Assembly: GCA_015179025.1 (NCBI GenBank)
Contig: WHUX01000120.1
Coordinates: 62,001-126,000 of the forward strand
Length of the DNA stretch: 64,000 nt
Reading direction: 5' to 3'
DNA from: Terfezia claveryi
Taxonomy: Eukaryota; Ascomycota; Pezizomycetes; Pezizales; Pezizaceae
Within the stretch, counting starts at the first letter, position 1; each line of letters begins with the position of its first letter. Of this stretch, positions 21,769 through 32,718 are shown one piece after another. The translations under genes and the position numbers were made by a program. The notes under the pieces are model-generated. The model was not told where the DNA came from. It made no database searches and worked only from the letters and a program-made list of their open reading frames with translations.

Positions 21769-21927
21769 TAAGGCTTGGCGAGTAGTCGACGGCTACTCGG
21801 CGCTGGCCCAAGTAATTCAGAGCGACATATAGCCAACTCGCCGAGTTGGAGGCTTGGGCAAAACTCAGCCGTCGGCGCGAGTCTTGGCGAGGCGGCGCGG
21901 GGAAAAATCGCCTCGGTGCGTACACTA
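21769..21927. repeat. Right terminal and subterminal region of the giant hAT
   Basis: It starts TAAGGCTTGGCGAGTAG and ends GGTGCGTACACTA, with dense ACTCGGCGA / TCGCCGAGT motifs mirroring the left end. Confidence 0.7.
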
Positions 21928-22001
21928 GTCATCAATAGAGATAGTGATAGAGAATTATTTAAATTACAGATACCAGTAGAGCTAAGATATAATGGGAATA
22001 T

Positions 22002-22499
22002 TATCACAACTATCCTTTCCTAGCTGGGTTTGAGGGTCTAACGGGATTCCGTCCGACTCTCGTTATTGTTGATTGATATCGTTGTTATCTCTGTTTCCGA
22101 GATAAGGGGTCTCGGGAACCTTATTCCTTCCGGTGGCCTTAGCCAGGAAGGAAGCCTGTATATATAGCTTGCTCTCTCCGCCCTCTCATTGGATCCCCAT
22201 CCAACGTCTTATATACCCAATACAGGACCTTGCTTCTCCCAGCGCTTGTGCACCTCCCTTATGCACATCCTTGTCAAGTACAAACAACTCTGCAGCACAG
22301 CTGCCTCCCTTGACATACGCGGCAACTGCTTCTGTGTATCTCGTGTCCCTTGCCCTCTGCCTCTCTTGCCTCTTGCCCTTGCCTCCCATTTCAGCCTCCC
22401 CCTAGTCACATACATAGCGTTCCTACGTGTGTGTTATCCTAGCCTTGCACTTCCCCCGGCATACCTCTTGGTCACCTTGCCTCCAGAGCCGTCATTACA
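22002..22499 (+). repeat. Gypsy A 5' LTR
   Basis: It starts TATCACAACTATCC, a decayed form of the TGTCACAACTGTCC seen at the 3' LTR, and ends TCATTACA. A TATATATA box lies at 22159-22166. Differences from the 3' LTR are mainly transitions. Confidence 0.9.
22159..22166 (+). promoter_or_regulatory. TATA box of Gypsy A LTR
   Basis: TATATATA within the LTR, in sense orientation, followed by a pyrimidine-rich stretch; the likely core promoter. Confidence 0.5.
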
Positions 22500-22616
22500 C
22501 TAAGTTGGATCCTTTAGACCAACTGGTATGCAGTTATATCAGGAGCAGCTCTCCCACCACCCGCCGTCAGGTTCAAGACATGGAGAAACTCTCCTATACC
22601 CTCAGGCCCAAACGAA

Positions 22617-22822
22617 TTGAATGCCTATCATCGAGAAATCATCGACATCTTTGAGGCCATAGATGCCATTGGGGCCGAACTCAGCAACAGCCTGGCCATG
22701 GCTGAACAAAAGCTGAGATCCGCCGACAAAGAGATCACGGTCCTCCAGACGGATCTCAACTATATGAACCTTGCCTTGGCCAACGAACAGACCACGGTCC
22801 AAAACCTCAGCCGTGCCCTAGG
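22617..22822 (+). pseudogene. Gypsy A gag, amino-terminal part
   Basis: A coiled-coil-like start (FEAIDAIGAELSNSLAMAEQ) read up to the Gypsy C insertion. The frame continues at 31801 through the target site: SRALG on the left joins NLATPTAASS on the right. Gag proteins form the retrotransposon particle. Confidence 0.8.
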
Positions 22823-23502
22823 TGTAATGGAGAACGTTGTTTCATTGCTTATATAATTGATTATATACTTTTGTATTTCCTATATTACTACATTGTTATG
22901 TAACTAAGCCTCTCGGTCGAAGGACTAGCCTTCTACCACCTCCTATTGCTTTATAAGCGTCCATAGCATGCGGAATCTGCCATGGGAAGTTCCATGGCAC
23001 TTGCCATATGAAGACACCCTCATTATGGCCGCGTGACCTCTGTTTAAGGCGTGTGACTCATTACTATGGCCACATGACCATCGTTTATGGCGTGTGACTC
23101 ATTACTATGGCCACATGACCCCTTTTGTACAGCGCACCACCTTCTGGTGTGCCACCCTTTATTATATTTATTTCCTTAGTCATCAGATCTCAGAGGAGTA
23201 TAAATAGGCCGCTGGATTCCCTCTGGAATCCACAGAGAAGACAAGAAGCAACCAAGCAAGCCTTCAGAGCAAGCAAGCCTATATTCCGATCAGATCAAGA
23301 TCATATAGCTTAGATAGCACAAATCATATAAGATAGATTACACCAGTTAATTACTGTTCCCTTCGGGAACGTCCCACATAGTAATCTCCCTACCCTTCTG
23401 AGGTCTTACCTCAGCAGAACCGAAATACACAAACGTCCGTACCTACGGATATAGATTGTATAAACGGTACCAAATGAATACTGTCTAGTACTATTCATTA
23501 CA
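22823..23502 (+). repeat. Gypsy C 5' LTR
   Basis: It contains two copies of a roughly 42-bp unit (GTGTGACTCATTACTATGGCC) and a TATAAATA box. Terminal bases are TGTAATGG and CATTACA. Confidence 0.93.
23199..23206 (+). promoter_or_regulatory. TATA box of Gypsy C 5' LTR
   Basis: TATAAATA in sense orientation, conserved in the 3' LTR (31493-31500) and in both solo LTRs. It should drive genomic RNA synthesis. Confidence 0.6.
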
Positions 23503-23728
23503 TTTTTTTTAACTCACTTACCTAATCTTTACTCTTAAATCTAAGGCCTGATCAACCTTCGGATACCTTTATTACACTCACGCAAGTGTATACAATTCGA
23601 CACCCAAGTGCACATATAAAATCGATATCGTTATTCAACTAGCTAGCCAACAAAATCCAACAAACGAGACATTAGACTCTCAACTGCAGTACATCAACAA
23701 AAGACTTAGAAGCAAGCTAAGCAGAGCT

Positions 23729-24331
23729 CTAACGGGCAGTGGTATCCCAGATTAAACAATCCCACCCTCGTTCACAACACTTTTCCCAATAAGATCGACA
23801 ACTCATCTTGCACTCCTGGCAACCGCCATTACATCTGTACCTGTAAATCCAGTACACCATTGAAAAACCGGCCCCCCAGGTCCCAGGAATAATTGGTCTA
23901 AACAACCAAGCGTCACAATCCCAAGGCTCAAATCTCGCTGCCTCCACTGCAGCCATTTCCTCCAGAAAAGAATTACCTCCATCAGAACCTTCCTTAGGCC
24001 CAGACATCTCTACCAATACCTCTGCGCCCCCAACGTCTACCTCAACACACCAATCAGAAAACGTGACACTCTTGCCAGAAGAACTAGAACTAGATTCTAG
24101 ACCAGTAGACGAAGAAAAACCAGGACCATTAGAAACATCAGGATCCTGACATCCAGCCTCACCAGTCTCGTGAGCCACTGAGCCAACAGAACCGTCAGTC
24201 GAACGGAGATCATAAGGATCATCAGCCACCACACCATCAGCACAGAAAGGTGCCAAAGAAGAAAAGTAACTCGACGATCGTATCGCATAACCAGCTGCAT
24301 TTGGTTGCGGACAGACGACGAAATCAGACAT
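23729..24331 (-). CDS. Antisense ORF in the Gypsy C leader, Cys-rich
   Basis: A 200-codon frame on the strand opposite to gag, whose ATG (24331-24329) lies one base from the gag ATG (24333). The same frame is open further, into gag, from an ATG at 24514. The amino part has DFVVCPQPN; the middle is rich in Ser, Asp, Glu and Gly (TGLESSSSSSGKSVTFS); the end has seven Cys in 26 residues (positions 167-192: C-x3-C-x2-C-x3-C-x6-CC-x5-C) with several Trp. I do not recognise a family. A 200-codon run without stops is unlikely by chance in non-coding leader, and the composition is protein-like. It could be an accessory regulator made from an antisense transcript, or a captured host gene. It could also be a chance frame; no promoter was identified. 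Confidence 0.45.
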   Translation of the reverse strand: MSDFVVCPQPNAAGYAIRSSSYFSSLAPFCADGVVADDPYDLRSTDGSVGSVAHETGEAGCQDPDVSNGPGFSSSTGLESSSSSSGKSVTFSDWCVEVDVGGAEVLVEMSGPKEGSDGGNSFLEEMAAVEAARFEPWDCDAWLFRPIIPGTWGAGFSMVYWIYRYRCNGGCQECKMSCRSYWEKCCERGWDCLIWDTTAR

Positions 24332-24332
24332 A

Positions 24333-27300
24333 ATGGCATCTGAACTTAGTAAGAAGACTAAGAGGTCGAGACGGTTAACTATGTTACCCAAAGATATTAA
24401 GAAATTAGTAGAAGAAACTCCCAGAAAAACCAGATTTATAGTTCCTAACACAGAAGGGGAAATAAATCTGCCCATGGATATAGAATTAGGAGAACCAGGT
24501 GGAGCAGGAACCAAACTATATTTTAGTATGGCTTTACCTCTCGCACCAGAGGAATTTTGGAATAGACATCTTCCAACAATTGAGGAGATTTTGAAATATA
24601 CTCGCTCAATGGGACATGTCCAACAGTATCATCCTAATGATACTCGACTCTTAATGGAAGCCGTAGCAAAACACTACTTATGGCTAACACCTTACCCATT
24701 CAAAGAAGAAGACTTAGAAATGAACACATTTTTAAGTAAAGAATTAAAGAAACCTGTTGTTCCACTCTTAAGGAAACCGAATTGGGTAATAAATAACTGG
24801 GAAGAAATAATGGCATTTATGATGAGCGGCACTCATCTAGAAGAATCAGCACATACTGCGGAGGATTTTTTCAATCCTAGCAAAGAACTTCCAGGAGCGT
24901 TCCTGAGAACACCAAAAGATCAAACGAAAGGCAAAGGTCGAGCACCTGAGACACTAGAAAGGAGGACTGGGTCAGCCAAAGAACCAGACGACGAAAACCA
25001 ACCACCGGAAGATATAGAATTACCAGAAGACGATGATGATCTAGATACAGGACTAGACCAACAGAAGCAGAAAACACAAGGAGGAGGACGAGACCCCGAT
25101 GATAGCGGAGATGATAGCTCGGACTCTGATAAGGCATCGTCAGTTGCAAGTCAAACTCTTAAAAGAAAACCCAAACGAGGAAAATCAGTTGAACACCAGC
25201 AATGGGAATCTACAACAGGAATGGTTACAACGGGTAACCATAAAGCAACGAATACTTTAAAAGGAATAAAGATTGATATGCCAGAAAAATTAAGAGGAGA
25301 AGACAAAAAATGGCAAGACTCACAATATTTTGACTCTTGGGCCACAGCAATGCAACGTTGGTTTGTTCTTAAAAGAATAGATTTGGAAGGCGCTTCAGCT
25401 TTGGAAATTGTTGGATTCAGAATGGAAGGAAGCGCACTTACTACTTATAATCAATTCCTAAGAGAAAAAGGAAAGAATGCGACATTCTTTGGATTCATAC
25501 TAGTGCTAAGGGATTTTCTGATACCCTCTACTAGTAAGGACATTTTGTGGAAATGATGGGAGACAGCTACACCATACAAGGACGGACGTCACATGGGAAT
25601 CAAAAAGTTTGCCAACTGGCTTACTGAAATGCAAATCAAATTGATTGACAAGGATGGCAAACAATCAATATCGCAGGAAGTAAAAAGAAGAAAGTTTCTT
25701 AATCACCTGCCGCCATACATGTCAGCTACATTAATTCCTTTAATCAAGGAAGAATGGTCATATGATCAGCTCGTACATCAAGCGGAGTCATATGAAGCTT
25801 CCAAAAAGGATATTGCCCCACCATCCACAACAAATACATCCCGACGACAACACCCTCGGAATGAAAATCGAAGTCACAGTCCACGCAGGGACCAGAATCA
25901 ACGACAAAAAACAGGATTTAATCCTAGCAGCAATCCCAACACCAAACCCAACACAGAAAATCGGAAGGACTCAGATTGGGACACCATCACAAAAAAATTG
26001 GATCAGAAGACGAAGATGCAATTAATTAAAGACAAGAAATGTCTATGGTGTTGGAACCCTGGACACTCCTACAAGGACTGTAGGAAACGAAAAAATAAGG
26101 TACCCATGCGTACAGCCGCACAAGATTTAGCTATGCCGATAGCTACCAAGAATAAAAACAACAAGGATAAAATCAAGGAACGACCCTTGTCAAGACAGGT
26201 ACCAGATTTTAGCAAGGTATTCGTTAGAGCTAACGAACACCCTGCACTAGCTTTAATTGATCTCCAAACGAAGGGAGGAGACTTAATCAATTCTCAATTT
26301 GTACACCTATACAAAATACCGACTAGAAGTATCGAGAAGAAATCATTAAGTACTGCAATTAAAGGCTCAAAGGGAATGATAGACAAAGCTTGTACTATCA
26401 AACTTGATTGGATAAGTTATGTAGAAGAACGAACGTTCCATATAGCTCATTTGACTGGATGGGACATGATACTAGGAGAACCTGCTCTCAGCAAGGTGCG
26501 AGCAATAATTCCTGCCCATCAGGAACCAGTTACTATCCAACCGGAAAACATTCCACGATTCCAACTAAGTGTATGGAAGGGATCTAGAACCATGGCGAAT
26601 GGTATAAGATCAGCATATACCCAGGTCAGCTGTGAATCAGTCATAGATTATAGTGAACCGGATAATTGGGAAAATATTAGTGATGCAGATGAAACCGATT
26701 CAGAAAGAGAACTCGTGACAGCTGTTTCTACGGTACAGAAACAATTCAACCCTGTAATGGAGTTTTCCTTATTATTTCCCAAGACAATTCCACGGGAATT
26801 ACCACCACTAAGGAAAATTAATCACTCTATCAAACCAAAAGCAGGAGCTACTTGGATACCAAAATGGCGACCCTCAGGACATCGATTAAGACAACAAATC
26901 CATGACAAATTAGTCGAAGAAGAAGCATCAGGTCGCATATATAGAGTAGAAAATGACACAAATACTGTAGTCATGTTCACTATCCCTAAACGAGATAAAC
27001 CGGAAGAAGCCCGACATGTCAATAACTGTCGAGACCGCAATTTAGCCGTCGAATCGGACCACACCCCGTTGCCAGATTTTAATGAAGCAATTGAACTAGT
27101 AGCAGAGAATCCCATTTGGACTAAGGTCGACTTAGCCGACGGATTTTTTAATATCAGGAACGATGAAGAATCTGAGCAACACTCTACCTTTTTATGTCAC
27201 ATGGGATATTTCAGAAGTAGAGTCATGCAACAAGGGGATCGTAACGCACCTGCTACCATGGTTCGCGTTATGCATGAAATTTTTTAGGACATGGTCTATA

Positions 27301-28214
27301 AAAATTTAATCATCTATATCGATGATATTATTATATTCTCTAAAACGTATGAAGAACATGTAGAATTATTGAAGAAAGTACTTCAACGTCTACAGGATGA
27401 GAAATTCTATCTCAAAGAAAGCAAATGCCAGTTCTTTACTCCAAGATTAGAAATCTTAGGACACGTTTTGATATCAGATGGATTACATGTAGACCCGAAG
27501 AAGAGGACTACAATATTAACATTTCCAACTCCTACAAGAAAAAAGGATCTTAGAGGATTCCTTGGAATCGTTAATTATCTCAGCAGATTTATTCCTGACT
27601 TGGCATCGTATGCAAGCACCCTGTCAGAACTGCAAGGAGAAACAAAGAAATGGGAATAGACAGATACTCATAATGCAGCGTTTGAAAAACTTAAGGAACT
27701 CGTGAATTCCCCACACGTTTTAAAACCCTGGAATAATGAATCTACTGAACCCAAATATTTAGTCTGTGATGCTAGTGATGTAGGACTAGGATCTTGGATA
27801 GGTCAAGGACCGTTGACGCATATCAGACCATCATGCTTCCACTCTAGAAAATTTAATCCAGCACAACTCAATTATCCTACCTTTCAAAAGGAATTATTAG
27901 CGATTATTGACTCATTGAAATTTTTTGAAGCACAATTGAGAGGTCACAAGTTCACTATCCTTACCGACCACAAACCGTTAGTAACCTTCCATACTCAAAC
28001 GCCTGCAAGTCAAAAATTGAGGCGATGGCAAGATTACCTAATGGAATTTGACACAGACATACAGCATACCGCAGGAAAGGAAAATTTGATAGCAGACGCT
28101 CTATCAAGAAAGCATAAATACTTGGACACTCCCACACCGAGGACGATTATATTTCCAACAGCATCGATCCTCCTAACCATACCTACAACCACAACATCTC
28201 TACCAATGCTTTAA
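24333..28214 (+). pseudogene. Gypsy C gag-protease-reverse transcriptase-RNase H
   Basis: A single frame broken by three stops: TGA at 25554-25556, TAG at 27285-27287 and TAG at 27657-27659. Gag occupies about the first 550 codons, ending in a zinc knuckle CLWCWNPGHSYKDC (26040-26081). The protease-like part follows (around LALIDLQTKGG, with the active-site motif altered). Reverse transcriptase has DLADGFFNIR and the YIDD catalytic motif (about 27307). RNase H has LVCDASDVGLGSW, LTDHKPLVTF and ADALSRK. Downstream of RNase H a frameshift leads into the zinc-rich insert. The TGA might be read through, but mutation is simpler. Confidence 0.85.
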
Positions 28215-29542
28215 GAACTTTCCACTCACCAGAAACCTCTACTAAGAACAATATAGTTTCTCGCGGAGCTATCAATTTCAAGCATGTCGACTGCGACTTC
28301 AACAAATGTCGTGGAAGAGCCGAAGAACTTGGACACCATATCTTCTGTCCATACTTCGAGGGCATACAGGATGAAGAAAGCGAATATGACATGATGAAGG
28401 AAGAAGAGTCCTCAGATGACGAGACTCTATCTATTATACCAGAAGAAGTTTTCAGCGGGTATGATCGTGTACCTAATATAAACAAGAACAAACCCTTAAC
28501 AGTTCTTGGACTAAGATATAGGCCTCCATCTTCTGAAAACGTACAATAGAATACCCTCGCTCCTGAAGAAGCGAAAGAAATTGCTATCGACTTGGCTCAT
28601 AGTAATTGGCAACAACACAAAAGGATGCACTGGTCCTTTTGCCGTGATTTTTACTGTCCAGTTCATGGCAGCTCCCACGCCATGAACAACCGCATGTTCA
28701 CCGTCGAAACATGTACAATTTGCAACCACCACGGACATGGCAGTTTGAACTGTGACCTGACAGCCTCAGTTCTTAAGAAGGAGAAGGAATTCCTTACGAC
28801 TTATATTGCGCATATCCTAGCCGCAAATGAGCCTCAAAAGGAACTAGCACCAGTACAACAAACTCCTGCTTATCCACCTCCACTAGCTCTCAGCCGCGAA
28901 GAAGCTATCCAGGAAATCGGAGAATGGGCAAAAAGATGGATTGCCAACAAGCCGACACAACCCACTCTCCAACCCAGCATTCAGTTCAGTAACCCTATCG
29001 AACAGATGAGCAACCGACAAATGGAACAGGAGATCATGAATACTCCTGTTACCCCACAACAACCATGGAATGCACCTCAACAACCAGCTGCAACCGCTAG
29101 CAGCAGTAATGCGATTCCAATCAACACTGCCGCCGTCACCACTTGTTCTAAAAAGCGAGTAGCCATTGACGAAGATCTACCCTCTTTCATTCAAGACACC
29201 AAGACCTCCAGACAGCATTGTGATTTCTGTAAGTTCTCAGGACACAATGCTTCTACATGCAAGGAGAAGAAACCCACCATCAATGACTTCAACACAAGGA
29301 TCGAACCGACCCTCAACAAGCTCATTGAAGAGAAACACATCAGCGACGGATTTGAAGACGACAAGGACTACTTCATCACACACTGGCTTGACCAAGGAAC
29401 AGGTATGAAAGCCGCATATCAATCGTGCATGAGAGTATGTCCTATCTGGAAGAACTATTATGATACCTTTGTGAATCGTAAGGATCATAAAGAAAAGACG
29501 GATTTTTGTATGTCAAGAACCGACAAGGACAATGGAGACTAG
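28215..29542 (+). pseudogene. Zinc-motif insert between RNase H and integrase of Gypsy C
   Basis: After RNase H the coding shifts frame near 28130 and runs to 29542 with a single TAG (28548-28550). It encodes CDFNKC...GHHIFC (about 28290-28350), CRDFYCPVHGSSH, then two textbook C-x2-C-x4-H-x4-C knuckles: CTICNHHGHGSLNC (28712-28753) and CDFCKFSGHNASTC (29220-29261). A Gln/Pro-rich linker lies between. The last 12 codons overlap the integrase frame, and a one-base slip in the T run near 29500 would join it to FLYVKNRQGQW at the start of the integrase. In most Gypsy elements RNase H is followed directly by integrase. The insert resembles a second nucleocapsid-like protein; origin by gag duplication or host capture is open. 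Confidence 0.6.
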
Positions 29543-30987
29543 TCTTGCCCTCTACCTTTAACATTGAAGGTAAGAACTATCTCGAATTGGTTATTAAAGA
29601 TGCACATGAAGCAACCGCTCATGGTGGCATTGAAAAAATGATGAAATATCTTACTGACCGATATGATTGCCAGTCCTTTGCAGAACTAACTAAGGACTAT
29701 ATCAAGAGTTGTGATACTTGTCAACGGACAAAGTATTTCAACAAGGCGCCACTTGGACTCGTAACCCCATTACATGTACCAAGCAGGCTATGGACTGACA
29801 TATCGATGGATTTTCTTAAAGTAGCACCTGTGTTTACTAAGTGTTCAATTTTGTACCCGAATATTCCTGTTGAAGAAGATCATGTAGTTTGTATTTCACG
29901 ACTTTGGACGATTGTCGATAGACAATCAGGATTCAAGTTTCTTATTCCTGTCTCAGATAATTTCACAGCAGAACAATGTACTGCTACCTTTGATACTCAT
30001 GTAGTCCCAACTATGGGATACCCTTTCTGTATTGTTTTTGACCGCGACACTCTTTTTATGTCAATGCACTTTCAAGATTGGGCTAGGAATAAAGGAATCA
30101 AGTTGGAACCATCCACCGCATATCATCCACGTGCAGACGGACAATCGGAAATTGTGAACAAAGAAATTCTACAAGTAGCAAGAGCCTGTAAAATCGAAGG
30201 ATTTGATTGGCTACAGAAACTACCAGAGATACAGTTGAAACTTAACTCTAGGTATAATGCCGCTAGACAGAATAGTCCTTTTTCCACACTATTTGGATTT
30301 AATGCACATCTTGGCGTATCGATACTTCCATACCCCATTAATGCATATGTACCAGCAAACGAACGTCATGAGGTAACGTCTAAAAACCTATATGACGCCA
30401 AGAAGACTCAAGCATCTCAAGCGAACAAACGACTACCCAATACAGCCAAATTTTCAGTCGGACAACAAGTTATGCTTTCCTCAGAAAATATCAACCTATC
30501 GAATGTCTCACCCAAGCTCAAACCAAAATGGCTAGGCCCATTTCCCATTATTTCTAGTAATCGGAAACGCAATAATTATAGCCTAGACCTATCTAGTCAA
30601 CCTGACCTCCACCTCATATATAATACTTTTTATATCAGCAAACTTAAACCTTACTATAAAAACGATCCTACCCAGTTCCCTCACAGACAATCTCAGGAAC
30701 CAGGACCAATTCAAGATGATCGTTATGAATTTGAAAAGGTATTAGAATTCAGAACAGCTCCTCGAACTGGAGAAAGACAATATAAGGTCAGATGGCTAGG
30801 ATACACTCCTAAATATGATTCCTGGGTAAACGCCAAGGATATCACCACCGAAATTCTTCAAGACTTCTGGACGACCGGAAGCATGGAAGATACATTCAAG
30901 AGACGTCGAAGGACTAAAGGAAAACAAGGACCACGAACTAGAGATGAGACCCGAGCTCTCATCCAACAAGAACGAGATAGATCATGA
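29506..30987 (+). CDS. Gypsy C integrase with chromodomain
   Basis: An unbroken frame of 493 codons. The zinc-binding HHCC region spans HEATAHGG to CDTCQRT. The catalytic triad is in DISMDFLK, FDRDTLFMS and DGQSEIVNKE. The carboxyl end has a chromodomain (FEKVLEFRTAPRTG, YKVRWLGY, WVNAKDI), which in this clade targets insertion to chromatin carrying methylated histone H3. A basic tail RRRRTKGK follows. It is the only intact integrase frame in the window. Confidence 0.9.
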   Translation: MYVKNRQGQWRLVLPSTFNIEGKNYLELVIKDAHEATAHGGIEKMMKYLTDRYDCQSFAELTKDYIKSCDTCQRTKYFNKAPLGLVTPLHVPSRLWTDISMDFLKVAPVFTKCSILYPNIPVEEDHVVCISRLWTIVDRQSGFKFLIPVSDNFTAEQCTATFDTHVVPTMGYPFCIVFDRDTLFMSMHFQDWARNKGIKLEPSTAYHPRADGQSEIVNKEILQVARACKIEGFDWLQKLPEIQLKLNSRYNAARQNSPFSTLFGFNAHLGVSILPYPINAYVPANERHEVTSKNLYDAKKTQASQANKRLPNTAKFSVGQQVMLSSENINLSNVSPKLKPKWLGPFPIISSNRKRNNYSLDLSSQPDLHLIYNTFYISKLKPYYKNDPTQFPHRQSQEPGPIQDDRYEFEKVLEFRTAPRTGERQYKVRWLGYTPKYDSWVNAKDITTEILQDFWTTGSMEDTFKRRRRTKGKQGPRTRDETRALIQQERDRS

Positions 30988-31116
30988 GTCAAGGAAACAC
31001 TAAGGATATTCACGTTAATACTAATGTATTAACAATGCATCAAATCTTAGGACGTATGGAAACCAATATGGCAGAGCGAAGGAAGTAAGGATAAGAAATC
31101 CTTCTATGTGGGGAAG

Positions 31117-31795
31117 TGTAATGGAGAACGTTGTTTCATTGCTTATATAATTGATTATATACTTTTGTATTTCCTATATTACTACTATGTTATGTAACTA
31201 AGCCTCTCGGTCGAAGGACTAGCCTTCTACCACCTCCTATTGCTTTATAAGCGTCCATAGCATGCGGAATCTGCCATGGGAAGTTCCATGGCACTTGCCA
31301 TATGAAGACACCCTCATTATGGCTGCGTGACCTCTGTTTAAGGCGTGTGACTCATTACTATGGCCACATGACCATCGTTTATGGCGTGTGACTCATTACT
31401 ATGGCCACATGACCCCTTTTGTACAGCGTACTACCTTCTGGTGTGCCACCCTTTATTGTATTTATTTCCTTAGTCATCAGATCTCAGAGGAGTATAAATA
31501 GGCCGCTGGATTCCCTCTGGAATCCACAGAGAAGACAAGAAGCAACCAAGCAAGCCTTCAGAGCAAGCAAGCCTATATTCCAATCAGATCAAGATCATAT
31601 AGCTTAGATAGCACAAATCATATAAGATAGATTACACCAGTTAATTACTGTTCCCTTCGGGAACGTCCCACATAGTAATCTCCCTACCCTTCTGAGGTCT
31701 TACCTCAGCAGAACCGAAATACACAAACGTCCGTACCTACGGATATAGATTGTATAAAGGTACCGAATGAATACTGTCTAGTACTATTCATTACA
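31117..31795 (+). repeat. Gypsy C 3' LTR
   Basis: Nearly identical to 22823-23502. It is preceded by a short purine tract GTGGGGAAG (31108-31116). TATAAATA lies at 31493-31500. Confidence 0.93.
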
Positions 31796-32683
31796 CTAGG
31801 GAACCTCGCAACACCAACAGCAGCCAGTAGCAACAAGACCGAAAGCATTCTGACTCCCCCCAAGTTCAATGGGGACCAGGTTCGTCTACGAGCCTGGAAG
31901 AATACAGTCAACCTCAAGCTAAACAGGGACTCTGCCAGGTTCTCGTCGGAACAACATCGACTGGCATACGTTTTCACCTTGCTGGAGAGGAAAGCTTGTT
32001 ACCAGATCCAGCTATACGTCCTTGAAACCAGGATCAAACTCAATGATATCTTGGCCCTTTTCACAATTCTGGATAGGGCGTTTAGGGACCCTGATGCTGT
32101 TGGCACTACCAGTAGGGCCCTCCAAGCCCTCAGGCAGAAAAACACTGATCTGTCCACTTATGTAGCAGAATTCTTGAGACTGGCGGCGGAGGTCCGATAG
32201 AATAACCAGTCCAAACTGGATCAATTCCAGGAAGGGCTAAATGACGAAATCTAGCAGGCCATGGTTAGCCTCCCGAAAGCCAAAACCCTTGACAAATTGA
32301 TTGACCAGGCTTTCCAGGTGGAACAGCAGATGTCCCAGCTCCGCAACCACCCCCCGTTCAGGCTAGCACCCCGTCTCCCACCACTCCAGCAATACCATAC
32401 CACCAAAGCAACTCAGGCCCCTGCTCCCGCCAATCAACCAGCACATCCATTGTTGGTGGCAGGAGGGCCCACTCCCATGGATTTATCATCAGGAAGGCCC
32501 CGCCTAACACAAGAAGAGAGGGAACGTCGCCAAATGAACGGGCTGTGCATATTATGCGGAAAAGGAGACCATTTTATTGCGGTATACCTCCTTCGAAAAA
32601 ACCGCTCAATGGCTGTCCACGCCATCTCCAAATCCAGGATCGAGAAGGTTAACGAGTCAGGAAAAGCCCTGTCCCTTGCCTAG
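31796..32683 (+). pseudogene. Gypsy A gag, carboxyl part
   Basis: It continues the frame from 22822. It has a capsid-like stretch (FNGDQVRLRAWKNTVNLKL, LERKACYQIQ) and a zinc knuckle CILCGKGDHFIAVY in which the fourth Cys has become Tyr. Stops occur near 32198 and 32252. Confidence 0.85.
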
Positions 32684-32718
32684 TTACTGACACTAGCAAG
32701 GGACCTGCCCCAGGCAAT

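Larger units (their letters stand above)
10130..21927. mobile_element. 11.8-kb hAT-superfamily transposon with cargo genes
   Basis: The outer ends are TAGTGTACGCATCGG on the left and, on the other strand at the right, TAGTGTACGCACCGA: an 11-bp perfect inverted repeat. GAGGCGA and ATTTTTCC are also shared further in, with gaps. An exact 8-bp duplication GTCATCAA lies at 10122-10129 and 21928-21935. Inside are a decayed hAT transposase (minus), unrecognised genes X (minus) and Y (plus), two 300-bp direct repeats near the ends, and TCACGGA minisatellites. The length is several times that of a usual hAT element. The terminal match and duplication are seen directly; treating everything between as one element is inference, supported by the absence of other host sequence and by the confinement of the minisatellites. 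Confidence 0.78.
22823..31795 (+). mobile_element. Gypsy C: 8.97-kb Ty3/Gypsy chromovirus with extra ORFs
   Basis: LTRs of 680 bp (22823-23502) and 679 bp (31117-31795) begin TGTAATGGAG and end TTCATTACA. The duplication CTAGG is at 22818-22822 and 31796-31800. The LTRs differ at roughly ten positions, so the insertion is young relative to Gypsy A, which it interrupts. Order: antisense ORF (23729-24331), gag to RNase H in one frame with three stops (24333-28214), a zinc-motif insert (about 28130-29500), integrase with chromodomain (29506-30987). It is longer than a typical chromovirus because of the leader and the insert. Solo LTRs of the family occur at 46338-52883 and 59131-59852. Confidence 0.93.

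Noticed and set aside
24332..24514. Upstream ATG at 24514 extending the antisense ORF to 261 residues
   Set aside because: The extension lies fully antisense to the conserved start of gag and adds no recognisable sequence; the ATG at 24331 is the simpler choice, though the longer form cannot be excluded.
25554..25556. Programmed readthrough of the TGA between gag and pol in Gypsy C
   Set aside because: Two further stops in the same frame are clearly mutations, so this one is most simply a mutation too; other copies would decide.
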